This document shows positions 43,145-52,879 of a DNA stretch of 64,000 nt, in pieces. The notes beneath the pieces are model-generated. The model had not been told where the DNA came from. It was given only the letters and a program-made list of their open reading frames with translations, and ran no database searches. This stretch comes from Chryseobacterium pennipullorum (GTDB lineage Bacteria; Bacteroidota; Bacteroidia; Flavobacteriales; Weeksellaceae): NCBI RefSeq assembly GCF_003384725.1, contig NZ_QNVV01000001.1, positions 124,001-188,000 of the forward strand, given 5' to 3'. The translations under genes and the position numbers were made by a program. Numbering within the stretch: position 1 is the stretch's first letter; every line of letters begins with the position of its first letter.

Positions 43145-45466
43145 ATGCAAACACACATCCTTGGCTACCCGCGTATTGGTAGCACCAGAGAACTCAAGAA
43201 AGCCTGTGAACAGTATTGGGCAGGAAAAACATCAGCCCGAGAATTGCTGGAAACCGGAGACCACATCAGCCTTCAAAACTGGAAACTTCAGCAGGAAGCA
43301 GGTATTGATCTTATTCCGTGCAATGATTTTTCCTATTATGACCAGGTATTGGATATGACCCTTACCGTGGGAGCTATTCCTGAACGGTATCAGGAGATCG
43401 CTTCTGATGCCGGCAGTACGGAGCTCGACCTCTATTTCGCCATGGCAAGAGGGTATCAGAAAAACGGATTGGACATTACGGCTATGGAAATGACAAAATG
43501 GTTTGATAGCAACTATCACTATATCGTTCCGGAATTCAGTAAGAACCAACAGTTCCGTCTCTTTTCAGATAAGATCATCAATGCATTGATCAGCGCCAGG
43601 CAGGCAGGAATCAACGCAAAGCCCGTTATTATTGGTCCCCTAACTTATCTTCTTTTGGGGAAAGAGAAAGAAGACGGTTTTGATAAACTGGATCTGGTTC
43701 AAAACCTGCTGCCGGTTTATATTGAACTCCTAAAGGAACTTGAACGTCAGGGGGCCACGTACATCCAGTTTGATGAGCCTTTTCTGGCATTGGATCTCAA
43801 TGAAAAAGCAAAGAAAGCCTATGAGTTAGTGTACGCTGAGCTCAGGAAACACTTCACAAATCTGAAGTTCATTGTGGCCACTTATTTTGAGGGTGTAAAA
43901 GACAACCTCTCCCTTGCAGTATCTCTCCCTGCTGATGTACTGCATATTGACCTGATACGCTGTCCCGAACAGCTGGATGAGGTATTACAGCATATTCCGC
44001 CAACCCTAAGCCTTTCTTTAGGCATTATAGATGGACGAAACATATGGAAAAATGATTTTGAGAAATCCTTACAGTTCATTAGAAAAGCCGTTGCTACAAT
44101 GGGGACAGAAAGAATTTTCATCGCCCCTTCCTGCTCTCTTCTTCATATCCCTTTTGATCTTGACGCTGAAGGGAATGAAAGTATACTTTCGCCTGAAATT
44201 AAACAGTGGATGGCTTTTGCCAAACAGAAAGTCTATGAAGTTACCTCTCTCAAAAAACTGGCTTCAGAAAATCCGGATTATCATATTTTACAGCAGCTGG
44301 CCGAAAATAAACAGGCAATCGAAAACCGCAAGGTTTCCCCTTTGATTCATCATCAGGAGGTAAAAAGCCGCGCTGCCTTCACCACTGAAAATGATGCGCA
44401 GAGAAACAGTCCGTTCAGTGTAAGAAAACAGGCTCAGAAATCATTACAGCTTCCTCTGTTTCCCACTACGACCATCGGGTCTTTCCCACAGACAAAAGAA
44501 GTACGGGGCTGGAGAGCAAAATTCAAAAGAGGAGAACTCACCGCTGCACAGTATGATGATCTGCTGAAAAGGGAAACAGAAAGAACCATCCGGTGGCAGG
44601 AGGAAATTGGAATAGATGTGCTCGTCCATGGTGAGTTTGAGCGCAATGATATGGTAGAATATTTCGGGGAACAGCTGGCTGGCTTTGCCTTTACCCAAAA
44701 CGGGTGGGTACAGAGCTATGGAAGCCGATGTGTAAAGCCTCCTGTGATTTATGGTGATGTTCACCGCCCTCATCCCATGACCGTTTATTGGTCAGAATAC
44801 GCCCAGTCTTTAACGCAAAAATGGGTGAAGGGAATGCTCACCGGCCCTGTCACAATTCTTCAATGGTCATTTGTACGGGACGATCAGCCTCGTTCTCTTA
44901 CGTGTAAACAAATCGCCCTGGCTATTCGCGACGAGGTAACGGATCTTGAAAAAGCGGGAATAAGGGTTATTCAGATTGACGAACCGGCGATCCGGGAAGG
45001 CCTTCCTTTAAGAAAATCGGAATGGCAGCAGTACCTGAAATGGGCTGTTGAAGCATTCAGAATTTCTGCCAGCGGTGTTGGGGACGCCACTCAGATTCAT
45101 ACGCACATGTGCTATTCTGAATTCAACGATATCATTCAGAATATTGCTGATATGGACGCTGATGTGATCACCATAGAATGTTCCAGAAGCCAAATGGAGC
45201 TGCTGAATGCTTTTGCCGATTTTAAATATCCGAATGAAATTGGTCCCGGAGTCTATGATATTCATTCTCCCAGGGTTCCTTCCAAAGAAGAGATGGTTCG
45301 GCTCCTTAAGAAAGCTCAGGCTGTCATTCCCGCACAACAGCTTTGGGTAAATCCCGACTGTGGACTGAAGACCCGTCATTGGGAAGAGACGGAAAAGGCA
45401 CTGATCGCGATGGTAGAAGCTTCACGGGAAGCAAGTGCTGCTTATGCCACAGAAAAAGCTGAGTGA
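43145..45466 (+). CDS. metE: Cobalamin-independent methionine synthase
   Basis: MetE moves a methyl group from 5-methyltetrahydropteroyltri-glutamate to homocysteine without B12. The 773-residue protein has the usual length and double-barrel structure: N-terminal QTHILGYPRIGSTRELKKACEQYW, the interdomain start LPLFPTTTIGSFPQTKEVRGWR (about 437-458), and the zinc site in IHTHMCYSEF and VNPDCGLKTRHW. VTIECSRSQMELL also matches. It stands alone behind a cobalamin riboswitch and is followed by a terminator. Confidence 0.97.
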   Translation: MQTHILGYPRIGSTRELKKACEQYWAGKTSARELLETGDHISLQNWKLQQEAGIDLIPCNDFSYYDQVLDMTLTVGAIPERYQEIASDAGSTELDLYFAMARGYQKNGLDITAMEMTKWFDSNYHYIVPEFSKNQQFRLFSDKIINALISARQAGINAKPVIIGPLTYLLLGKEKEDGFDKLDLVQNLLPVYIELLKELERQGATYIQFDEPFLALDLNEKAKKAYELVYAELRKHFTNLKFIVATYFEGVKDNLSLAVSLPADVLHIDLIRCPEQLDEVLQHIPPTLSLSLGIIDGRNIWKNDFEKSLQFIRKAVATMGTERIFIAPSCSLLHIPFDLDAEGNESILSPEIKQWMAFAKQKVYEVTSLKKLASENPDYHILQQLAENKQAIENRKVSPLIHHQEVKSRAAFTTENDAQRNSPFSVRKQAQKSLQLPLFPTTTIGSFPQTKEVRGWRAKFKRGELTAAQYDDLLKRETERTIRWQEEIGIDVLVHGEFERNDMVEYFGEQLAGFAFTQNGWVQSYGSRCVKPPVIYGDVHRPHPMTVYWSEYAQSLTQKWVKGMLTGPVTILQWSFVRDDQPRSLTCKQIALAIRDEVTDLEKAGIRVIQIDEPAIREGLPLRKSEWQQYLKWAVEAFRISASGVGDATQIHTHMCYSEFNDIIQNIADMDADVITIECSRSQMELLNAFADFKYPNEIGPGVYDIHSPRVPSKEEMVRLLKKAQAVIPAQQLWVNPDCGLKTRHWEETEKALIAMVEASREASAAYATEKAE

Positions 45467-45485
45467 TAAGTCTGATGATTATTCT

Positions 45486-45523
45486 ACAGAACAGAAGCTA
45501 AGGTTTCTGTTCTGTTTTCTTTT
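45486..45523 (+). terminator. Intrinsic terminator after metE
   Basis: ACAGAACAGAA (45486-45496) pairs with TTCTGTTCTGT (45505-45515), followed by TTTC and TTTT. It lies 20 bases after the metE stop. Confidence 0.82.
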
Positions 45524-45819
45524 AAATAAAAACAGTTCACTCTTCCACTCTTTATACAAGCCAATTTTTATTATTCAATTCACTGTCTGCCATCAAATGT
45601 TATATTGGTAATCAACTTTTTGATTTGTTCTTTTCCCTGGAATATTTTTACCCAAAAGCAACACTAAATAAATTAATAATGAATAAGTTATGTTTTTTTA
45701 AATTTATTTCCCTAATTTTGCACCCCGAAAATAAGGATTCAAATACAGGAACGTATGAAGCAGAAGAATAGCTGTAACCGAACGACTGTAAATCCTTAAA
45801 AATCAATAAATATCTACCT
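45524..45819. other. Gene-free region upstream of the J/KTSC gene
   Basis: These AT-rich bases hold an exact -7 box, TAATTTTG, at 45713-45720, about 100 bases before the ATG at 45820. The transcript would have an untranslated leader of roughly 95 bases, long for this window. No convincing -33 TTG or riboswitch motif is seen in it. Confidence 0.5.
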
Positions 45820-46266
45820 ATGAAAAGAATTGGTGAGCACAGAAAGCTTCTTGGAGTTGATCAGAATGTTACCTTAAAGGAACTGAAAACAATTTACAGG
45901 AATACGATGAAAGATTCACATCCTGATAAATTTGTGAATGATGAGGCTGGAAAGCTGGAAGCAGAAGAAAAAAGTAAAACTGTGATTGAAGCTTATCATT
46001 TTTTGGTGAGCATCAACCCGGAGACTCAGGAAAAATATAAAGAAGAATACACGGAAACTATAACAAAATCCAATATTCAGGATTTCTTTCTGGAAAAGTC
46101 GATATTGACTGTCCAGCATCTGAATGGTAAAATGTATGAGTACATCGGAGTTCCAAGAAATACGTATATCAAAATGGTCAACGCTGATTCTCCAAGCCGT
46201 TTTGCAAGAAGACATATCTACGGAAATTTCATCTACAGAAAGTCCGGTGAGGCTATGGCAGATTAA
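45820..46266 (+). CDS. J-domain / KTSC-domain fusion protein
   Basis: The 148-residue protein joins two small domains. Residues 1-70 are a J domain (HRKLLGVDQNVTLKELKTIYRNTMKDSHPDKFVND) with the intact HPD tripeptide that stimulates DnaK ATPase. Residues ~88-145 are a KTSC-like domain (SILTVQHLNGKMYEYIGVPRNTYIKMVNADSPSRFARRHIYGNFIYRK), a small module of unknown function. The combination suggests an adaptor bringing DnaK to a target bound by the KTSC part. It has its own promoter box and terminator. Confidence 0.82.
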   Translation: MKRIGEHRKLLGVDQNVTLKELKTIYRNTMKDSHPDKFVNDEAGKLEAEEKSKTVIEAYHFLVSINPETQEKYKEEYTETITKSNIQDFFLEKSILTVQHLNGKMYEYIGVPRNTYIKMVNADSPSRFARRHIYGNFIYRKSGEAMAD

Positions 46267-46289
46267 TTTTTCACTGATAATATAAAAGG

Positions 46290-46317
46290 GCTTCCAGTTT
46301 TGCTGGAAGCTTTTTTT
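46290..46317 (+). terminator. Intrinsic terminator after the J/KTSC gene
   Basis: GCTTCCAG (46290-46297) pairs with CTGGAAGC (46303-46310) and a T7 run follows. It resembles the ends of the dispersed repeats in sequence but is too short to be one. Confidence 0.9.
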
Positions 46318-46342
46318 ATGATCAATTATTAATAAGAAAATA

Positions 46343-46373
46343 AAAAACCGTATCAACGAGTGATACGGTTTTT
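46343..46373 (-). terminator. Intrinsic terminator of the RND efflux operon
   Basis: AAAAACCGTATCA (46343-46355) pairs with TGATACGGTTTTT (46361-46373), loop ACGAG. It lies 22 bases past the stop of the efflux pump gene on the minus strand. Confidence 0.9.
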
Positions 46374-46395
46374 CGGTTAATTAAGGTTGTTATAT

Positions 46396-49300
46396 TTAGT
46401 CTAAATGTTTCGGAGTAAATCCGTCTTCATTCAATTCTCTGTGATCATAATCTGCCTTCATTTCGGCTTCATAATCTACTTTATTATGCTTGCCCATTCT
46501 TCGTAGAATAGAGTCAAACAGAGAGTATACTACCGGTACAATGATCAGGGTAAGGAATAGAGACGATGTCAAACCACCGATAACTACCCATGCAAGACCT
46601 TTGTTCATTTCCGCTCCTGCTCCTGATGCCAATGCGATTGGCAACATACCAAAGATCATTGCAATGGTTGTCATCAGGATCGGACGAAGACGTGCGTGAT
46701 TGGCCTGGATCAAAGCATCGTGGGTATTGGCTCCCGCTTCTTTCCTTGCATTTGTAAAGTCAACGATAAGGATCGCGTTCTTCGCAACAAGACCAATCAA
46801 CATGATCATCCCCAGCATGGTAAAGATGTTCAGTGAATTGGCGGTTAGAGCAAGGATCACCATTACCCCAATCATCGCCAATGGAATAGAGAACAATACC
46901 ACAAACGGATAAACAAAGCTGTCATACAATGAAACCATTACCAGGTATACCAATACAATTGCTGCAAGCAATGCAATTCCCAACGTACCGAAACCTTCCT
47001 GCTGGTTTTCCATATCCCCACTCCAGATGTAATCTACTCCTACAGGTTTGGTTTTGCTCTCCATAAACTGGGCAGCCCATTCGTTGGCAACATCCCCTAC
47101 CGGTCTACCTACTGCTTTCGCTCTTACTTTTACGGAAGGAGATTTATCTCTACGTTCAAGCAAACTCGGTCCTGAACCCATCTTCACTTCTGCAAACTGG
47201 CTCAGACGAACCTGCTGTCCCTGCGGGTTGGTAAACATCAGATTTTTAACATCATCGATGGATTGTCTGTTGGCATCACCAAAACGGATGTTAATATCGT
47301 ATTCATACTCTCCGGCTCTGAATTTTCCATCTGTATTTCCGTTGAATGCAGTCTGCATCGTCTGTCCTACACTTGAGAGGTTTAAGCCTAAAGAAGCCAT
47401 TTTATCTCTGTCGATATTTACCTGAACTTCCGGGTTACCTGTATCTGTTGACAATTCTGCATCCACTGCTCCCGGAACTTTCTTCAGCAATTCAAGGATT
47501 CTTGTTGCTTCTTTTACAGCAATTGCATTATCCGGAGCTGTTACCACCATTTCGATCGGTGCATTTTCAGCCCCCATAATCCCGATTGGAGCTGTTTTGA
47601 ATTCCACTCCCGTGAACTTCTCTTCCAGAGCTCTTTTTACTTTTGCTGCTTTGATGTTGGTACTTTCGCTACGCTCAGACTTATCGGTCAGGTTTACCTG
47701 AACCTCAGACTGATACGTTGTAGCCTGGGCACCTCCAAAACCTGTTGATTGCTGACCCACGGTGGTAATAAGGTCTACTACATCTTTATCATTTCTTAAG
47801 AACTTCTCAACATCCAATGTCAGCTGATTGGTCTTTTCAACAGTTGCATCTTTGGAAAGCTCCATTTGCACCAGGAACTGACCACGGTCGATTGGCGGGA
47901 AGAATTCTCCTCCAATGAAGCCAAATGCCACCAGCATAAATGAACTGATTAATACAATAAAGGTTATAATGACTGTAGACACCCTTCTTAAAGTAGTTTT
48001 CAAACACCATTCAAGAATTCCTGTAATCCAGTGGGTGAATTTGTCAATCATTCCTTCAAACCAAAGGATAAATTTCTCGAACCAGTTTTTCCCTGTTAAA
48101 TGCTCAAGCTTACCAAATCTGGAAGAAAGCCAAGGAATAATGGTAAAGGATGCTAACAATGATAAAAGGGTTGCAATAACCACCGTGACGCAGAACTGGG
48201 CCAAAATGTTTGCAACAAGACCTGAACTCATCGCAATCGGTAAGAATACCACTACAATTACCAAAGTAATCGCAGCAACGGTAAATCCAATTTCTGAAGC
48301 ACCATCATAGGCTGCCCTGATCTTGCTTTTACCCATCTCCATGTGACGGTAAATATTTTCAAGTACTACAATCGCGTCATCCACAAGAATACCCACCACA
48401 AGGGAAAGTCCCAATAAACTCATTAAGTTCAGCGTATATCCCATTAAATTCATTCCGATGAACGCCGCCACCAGGGAAGCCGGGATAGAAACCATTACAA
48501 TGAATGCGTTTCGGATACTGTGAAGGAATAACAGCATCACAATGGCCACAAGAATAATCGCCAGGAATAAGTCGAAAATTACGTGGTTGGCGGATTCAAG
48601 GGTAAACTCTGTTGTATCGTTTACAATTTTTACTTTTACGCCCTGAACTTTATATGCTTCTTCTACCGTTGCAATGGTTTTCTGAACACTTTCAGATACC
48701 GCTACCGCATTGGCATCGGATTGTTTTTTAACCTGCATCAGGATCGTTGGAAACTGGTTGAATCGTGCTACTTTTTCAACATCTTTCTGGGAATCGAAAA
48801 CGGTAGCAATATCAGATAGACGTACCTGAGCTCCGTTTTTATTGGAAACAACAAGGTTGTTCATTTCCGCAATCGACTTATACTTTCCTGATAGTCTGAT
48901 CGTAGATTTATTCGTTCTCGTTTTCAAGCTCCCCGTTGGGAAGTCAAGGTTTGATGAAAGAATAGCCTGCTGCACATCAGCAATAGAAAGCCCATATCCC
49001 TGCAGCTTTTTTTCATCCAGGTTTACCTGAATTTCTCTTTCCTGGCCTCCTACAAGATCAACCTGAGCTACCCCGTTAACACGGGAGAAGATCGGTTCAA
49101 TTTTTTTATCCAGTAAGTCGTAAAGATCTTTACTGTTCAGCTTATCAGATGATATACTCATCGTGATAATCGGTAGATCATCCAAAGAGAATTTATTCAG
49201 GGACGGTGCATCCACATCATCCGGAAGGTCTGCGAGGATGGCGTTCACCTTTCTCTGGGCATCATTCAGCGCGTAATCTACGTCTGCCCCATCGTTCAGC

Positions 49301-49581
49301 TGAACCATGATCACGGATAAACTCTCATAGGAAGAAGATTCTACCTTTTTCACATTTTCCAAAGAACCTACGGCATCCTCAATCTTCCGGGTCACGGAAG
49401 TTTCCACCTCTGCAGGGGAAGCCCCGGGATAAACCGTGGAAATGGTTACCATATTGGTTTCAAACTTCGGAATCAATTCGTATCCCATGAGTGTATAACT
49501 CAGGATACCCCCCAGCGTCAGAATTGTAAATAATACAATTACCAACGATGGTCTTTTAATCGATATTTCTGCTAACTTCAT
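46396..49581 (-). CDS. RND efflux pump, inner-membrane subunit (HAE1-like)
   Basis: The 1061-residue protein has the AcrB-type architecture: an N-terminal helix (MKLAEISIKRPSLVIVLFTILTLGGIL), two large periplasmic loops, and two six-helix bundles. Helix 4 carries the proton-relay aspartates in LVVGILVDDAIVVLENIYRHMEMG. The second half has GLVAKNAILIVDFTNARKEAG and RLRPILMTTIAMIFGMLPIALASGAGAE. It is a proton-driven exporter of drugs or other hydrophobic compounds; the substrate is not predictable. It is the last gene of the tetR-led operon. Confidence 0.95.
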   Translation of the reverse strand: MKLAEISIKRPSLVIVLFTILTLGGILSYTLMGYELIPKFETNMVTISTVYPGASPAEVETSVTRKIEDAVGSLENVKKVESSSYESLSVIMVQLNDGADVDYALNDAQRKVNAILADLPDDVDAPSLNKFSLDDLPIITMSISSDKLNSKDLYDLLDKKIEPIFSRVNGVAQVDLVGGQEREIQVNLDEKKLQGYGLSIADVQQAILSSNLDFPTGSLKTRTNKSTIRLSGKYKSIAEMNNLVVSNKNGAQVRLSDIATVFDSQKDVEKVARFNQFPTILMQVKKQSDANAVAVSESVQKTIATVEEAYKVQGVKVKIVNDTTEFTLESANHVIFDLFLAIILVAIVMLLFLHSIRNAFIVMVSIPASLVAAFIGMNLMGYTLNLMSLLGLSLVVGILVDDAIVVLENIYRHMEMGKSKIRAAYDGASEIGFTVAAITLVIVVVFLPIAMSSGLVANILAQFCVTVVIATLLSLLASFTIIPWLSSRFGKLEHLTGKNWFEKFILWFEGMIDKFTHWITGILEWCLKTTLRRVSTVIITFIVLISSFMLVAFGFIGGEFFPPIDRGQFLVQMELSKDATVEKTNQLTLDVEKFLRNDKDVVDLITTVGQQSTGFGGAQATTYQSEVQVNLTDKSERSESTNIKAAKVKRALEEKFTGVEFKTAPIGIMGAENAPIEMVVTAPDNAIAVKEATRILELLKKVPGAVDAELSTDTGNPEVQVNIDRDKMASLGLNLSSVGQTMQTAFNGNTDGKFRAGEYEYDINIRFGDANRQSIDDVKNLMFTNPQGQQVRLSQFAEVKMGSGPSLLERRDKSPSVKVRAKAVGRPVGDVANEWAAQFMESKTKPVGVDYIWSGDMENQQEGFGTLGIALLAAIVLVYLVMVSLYDSFVYPFVVLFSIPLAMIGVMVILALTANSLNIFTMLGMIMLIGLVAKNAILIVDFTNARKEAGANTHDALIQANHARLRPILMTTIAMIFGMLPIALASGAGAEMNKGLAWVVIGGLTSSLFLTLIIVPVVYSLFDSILRRMGKHNKVDYEAEMKADYDHRELNEDGFTPKHLD

Positions 49582-49588
49582 AAACCTC

Positions 49589-50650
49589 CTACTTTATAAT
49601 ATTCACTTTAGATCCGTTGTCAAGGTTAATCTGTCCGCTGGTTACTACCTGTTCTCCTCCATTTAATCCGCTTAGTACCTGAACTTTATCTCCATACACC
49701 TTTCCAACCGTTACTTTTATCAGTTTGGCAACCCCGTTTTCAACAACAAATAGCTGTCCTGAGCTTACCCCGTTTACAAAGGCTTCAGCCGGCACCGTAA
49801 GCATATTCTGCGTTTCTGCTCCGTTATTTGTTTTAAAGGTAGCTGTCGCGTACATCCCTGCTTTTAGATTTCCTCTGTTCTGAACTTCAATTTCAACCGG
49901 GAAATTCAAAGAAGCATCACTTTTTGGCGCGATGAATGTAATTCGACCTACAAAAGAATCTTCCGGCAACACATTTACATTAATAGGAACTTCCTGACCC
50001 AGCTGTATTCTTCCGATCTGACTTTCATCGACTAAAACAGAAAGTTTCAGGCTGTTGATATTAACGATCTCAAACAATGCTGTACCTGGAGAAACCACTG
50101 TTCCCGGCTCTACCATCTTCTTGTTGATTGTACCGCTGATTCCGGCACGGATGCTGGTATCATTTACTTTTACTCCCTGAGCACGAACAGCGGCCTGCAT
50201 ATTTTTAAGCTGCAGTCTTGAGTTGTCGAGCTGCTGCTTGGTCACTCCGCCTGTTTTGTAGGCATTTTCATAACGCTGATTGTCAATGATGGCATTCTGA
50301 AGGTTATTCTGAGCCTGCGTCACATCCACTTCGATAGCATCTCTTTTTATTGTCGCCAACACTTGCCCTGCGCCCACTCTGGAACCTTCTTTAACCAGTA
50401 CGTTTACAATACGTCCTGATATTTCGGCCGACTGGTTCATTTCCTGCTTTGGAATGAAAGTTCCGTTCGCTGAATAATCCGTATCAATATTTTCTCTGGC
50501 AACAGTGACAATATTTACGTTGATTTTATCTACCTGCTTGGCAACTTCTTTTACTTCCTGAGTCTGCTTTTCTTTGTTTCCTGCGATCTTGTAAGCGGCT
50601 AACCCTACAAGTACAGCGGCTACGATGATATATATTAAAGTTTTTTTCAT
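49589..50650 (-). CDS. RND efflux periplasmic adaptor (membrane fusion protein)
   Basis: The 353-residue adaptor has an N-terminal anchor (LIYIIVAAVLVGLAAYKIAG), a barrel-sandwich hybrid split by a short hairpin (SAEISGRIVNVLVKEGSRVGAGQVLATIK ... IRAGISGTINKKMVEPGTVVSPGTALFEI), a beta-barrel domain and a C-terminal membrane-proximal domain (VENGVAKLIKVTVGKVYGDKVQVLSGLNGGEQVVTSG). It links pump and outer-membrane channel. It lies 7 bases before the pump gene. Confidence 0.94.
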   Translation of the reverse strand: MKKTLIYIIVAAVLVGLAAYKIAGNKEKQTQEVKEVAKQVDKINVNIVTVARENIDTDYSANGTFIPKQEMNQSAEISGRIVNVLVKEGSRVGAGQVLATIKRDAIEVDVTQAQNNLQNAIIDNQRYENAYKTGGVTKQQLDNSRLQLKNMQAAVRAQGVKVNDTSIRAGISGTINKKMVEPGTVVSPGTALFEIVNINSLKLSVLVDESQIGRIQLGQEVPINVNVLPEDSFVGRITFIAPKSDASLNFPVEIEVQNRGNLKAGMYATATFKTNNGAETQNMLTVPAEAFVNGVSSGQLFVVENGVAKLIKVTVGKVYGDKVQVLSGLNGGEQVVTSGQINLDNGSKVNIIK

Positions 50651-50659
50651 TTTCGTTAA

Positions 50660-52012
50660 TTATAAGTTTTGTAGTGTATTAAGTTCACCCTTAGCTTTTA
50701 TCAGCTTGATCTCAGCCTGCTTGTAATCTAATAATGCATTAGAATAATTCTGCTTTGCCTGCGTCAGTGCATTTTCAGAATCCAGTACTTCGGTAAGGGT
50801 TGCCAAGCCGTACTGATAATTGGACTGGGTATTTTTCTGTACCCTTTCTGCTAGGTCCACATTATCTTTTGTACTCTGGATATTAATGATTGCATTTTCC
50901 ATATTGGTAATAGCGTTCTTATGATCAAGATCCAGACTCAACTGTGTTTTCTGAATATCCTGATCTATATCCTGGATATCAATCTCAGCCTGTTGAATTT
51001 TCGCTTTTGTAGCACCTCCTGTGAAGATAGGAATGTTGACATTCAGACCAATTGCAGAGTAATCACTCCATAGTACCCCATTGTTCAGACCATTGGTTAA
51101 TGGAAATTTTTTACCCATACCTGCCCAGCCATAGTTTGCTGTAAGACTTACTGTAGGATAAAGATAGGCTTCAGTGGCTTTCTTGTTGAACTGGAGCAGC
51201 TCTCTGTTTTTATTTAGCACTCTGATTTCGGTACGGCTGTCAAGATTTACATTGCTTGCCAGCAGTTCGGGTTTTGGCTCTATTGTTTTTTCTTCAAGCT
51301 CGATATCTGTAGCAATGGGAACTCCCATATAGAATTTCAAAGCATTTTTGGACAATTCAACAGAATTAATCAGCTGCTGCTTGTTGGATCCGATATTGGT
51401 AAGCTGTACATTTGTACGGTCCAGGTCTATAGACTTTGCCAATCCGTTATCTACCAAACTTTTGATCACATTTCTTACTCTTTCTGTGTTGGCATAGCTT
51501 GCTTCTACCGTTTTAAGATTTTCTTCCTGTACAAAAACCTGATAATAGGCTGTTGCTACATTTTCGATGATCTGCTCATTGGTAAGCTGGGCATTCAGCA
51601 CATAGAATTCTCTGGTAGATTTTGCAGCTTTCAGACCGGTAAAAACCCGTTGGTCAAATAATGCCTGCTGAAGTTGAACAACAGCACTGGAGCTCCATGG
51701 CTGTCCCAGCTGTGCTCTGATTCTTTCGCCCCCGAATTCAAGTAACGATTCCTGAATGACTGGGTTGTAGGTAAGTCCCGCAGTAGCACTGATCTGAGGA
51801 AGGGCTCCTGCTCGTGCTTCATCAATCTTATATTCGGCTTTTTTAACCTGTAGGGCGGCTTTTTTAGCCTCTGCCTTATTCTGGAGTGCCTGTTTTATTG
51901 CTTCCTGCAGGGAAACCTGCTGCTGGGCAGACACCGATGAAAAGCCGAAAATCATAAATGCTGCAGCTATCCCAATTTTTAGCTTATTAGCAGTTATACG
52001 TTTTCCTTTCAT
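50660..52012 (-). CDS. TolC-family outer-membrane efflux channel
   Basis: The 450-residue protein has a signal peptide (KIGIAAAFMIFGFSSVSAQ) and the long repeated helices of TolC (SLQEAIKQALQNKAEAKKAALQVKKAEYKIDEARAGALPQI, and NAIINIQSTKDNVDLAERVQKNTQSNYQYGLATLTEVLDSENALTQAK). It completes the tripartite pump. It starts 95 bases after tetR without a visible promoter box, so co-transcription is likely. Confidence 0.93.
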   Translation of the reverse strand: MKGKRITANKLKIGIAAAFMIFGFSSVSAQQQVSLQEAIKQALQNKAEAKKAALQVKKAEYKIDEARAGALPQISATAGLTYNPVIQESLLEFGGERIRAQLGQPWSSSAVVQLQQALFDQRVFTGLKAAKSTREFYVLNAQLTNEQIIENVATAYYQVFVQEENLKTVEASYANTERVRNVIKSLVDNGLAKSIDLDRTNVQLTNIGSNKQQLINSVELSKNALKFYMGVPIATDIELEEKTIEPKPELLASNVNLDSRTEIRVLNKNRELLQFNKKATEAYLYPTVSLTANYGWAGMGKKFPLTNGLNNGVLWSDYSAIGLNVNIPIFTGGATKAKIQQAEIDIQDIDQDIQKTQLSLDLDHKNAITNMENAIINIQSTKDNVDLAERVQKNTQSNYQYGLATLTEVLDSENALTQAKQNYSNALLDYKQAEIKLIKAKGELNTLQNL

Positions 52013-52107
52013 AATTTTATACTTCGTTTATTTTTTTTGTTTCTCACATTATATTATTTCTAAATGACGGATCATTCTCAGAAATACTTTATAATTTTTT
52101 CACTTTT

Positions 52108-52701
52108 TTAGTTTTTAAACAACATATTAATGATAATCTCTTTTCTTGCAGAAATTATTTTATCATATTCCTGATCATCAATTAAAAGATTCTCCATAAA
52201 CAGAGGCCGTATTGCACTTGGAAAAACCAACAGTGAAACCATATTCAGTATAAACTGAACAGGAGCCATCTTTTCAATATTCCCCAATTCCATTTCTTTT
52301 TCGATATCCCTGTACATATCATTCAGAATATCTTCTTCAATTTCTCTATGATGGCAGGTTCCTTTATTGATCTGTGAAACGATGTAGGTTTCCAGATAAG
52401 GATACTGCAGACTTGTGGAGAGGCTGCTTTCTATGAACTTGCTGATTTTTTCCTTAAAGGGAAGATCAGAATTCTGAATGATTTTGGATTTTTCCTGTTC
52501 TACTCTCTGCGCTTCATCAAAGATGATCTGAATCAGTTTATCTCTCGACCGGAAATAGTAATTTATCAGCGTTCTGTTCACTCCTGCTTCATCGGCGATC
52601 TCCTGCGTAGTAGCATCAAATTTTCCTTTCACAAAGAATAAATTCTTCGCTGTCTCTTTGATCAATTCCTGTGTTTGGTCTTTTTTTGCTTGATTTGACA
52701 T
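52108..52701 (-). CDS. TetR-family repressor of the efflux operon
   Basis: The 197-residue protein has a TetR helix-turn-helix (ETAKNLFFVKGKFDATTQEIADEAGVNRTLINYYFRSRDKLIQIIF, about 17-62) and a helical ligand domain. It is the first gene of the operon, so pump and repressor are made together. Two copies of a TTGTTAAACAA-type sequence flank its promoter and are probably its own operators. The inducer is unknown. Confidence 0.92.
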   Translation of the reverse strand: MSNQAKKDQTQELIKETAKNLFFVKGKFDATTQEIADEAGVNRTLINYYFRSRDKLIQIIFDEAQRVEQEKSKIIQNSDLPFKEKISKFIESSLSTSLQYPYLETYIVSQINKGTCHHREIEEDILNDMYRDIEKEMELGNIEKMAPVQFILNMVSLLVFPSAIRPLFMENLLIDDQEYDKIISARKEIIINMLFKN

Positions 52702-52716
52702 TTTTGTTAAACAAAT
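52697..52716. promoter_or_regulatory. Candidate TetR operator 1
   Basis: GACATTTTTGTTAAACAAAT contains the near-palindrome TTTGTTAAACAAA (52703-52715). It overlaps the tetR start codon and the predicted transcription start. Copy 2 begins exactly 50 bases further on. Confidence 0.65.
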
Positions 52717-52721
52717 TTGTG

Positions 52722-52751
52722 CAAATTTAAATCAAAAAATATTTTTGACAA
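52722..52751 (-). promoter_or_regulatory. Promoter of the tetR-efflux operon
   Basis: On the minus strand TTG (52751-52749) is followed after 19 bases by TAAATTTG (52729-52722), a full TTG-N19-TAnnTTTG match. The -33 part lies in operator 2 and operator 1 lies just downstream. Confidence 0.72.
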
Positions 52752-52766
52752 AATTGTTAAACAAAA
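52747..52766. promoter_or_regulatory. Candidate TetR operator 2
   Basis: GACAAAATTGTTAAACAAAA matches operator 1 in all but a few central bases, with the core TTGTTAAACAA at 52754-52764. It covers the -33 element of the operon promoter. A weaker AACACAATTGTT lies just beyond (about 52773-52784). Confidence 0.65.
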
Positions 52767-52831
52767 AAATTAAACACAATTGTTATGACATTCATCATAT
52801 TTCTATTGTCAAGTTTGTGATGAGTTAATGT

Positions 52832-52860
52832 TTGTTGAGAACGCTATTTTTATATCTTTG
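52832..52860 (+). promoter_or_regulatory. Promoter of the type IX secretion cargo gene
   Basis: TTG (52832-52834) is followed after 18 bases by TATCTTTG (52853-52860), matching the Bacteroidota consensus. The ATG is at 52880, so the leader is about 14 bases. Confidence 0.7.
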
Positions 52861-52879
52861 CCGCAAAAATTACTAACTG

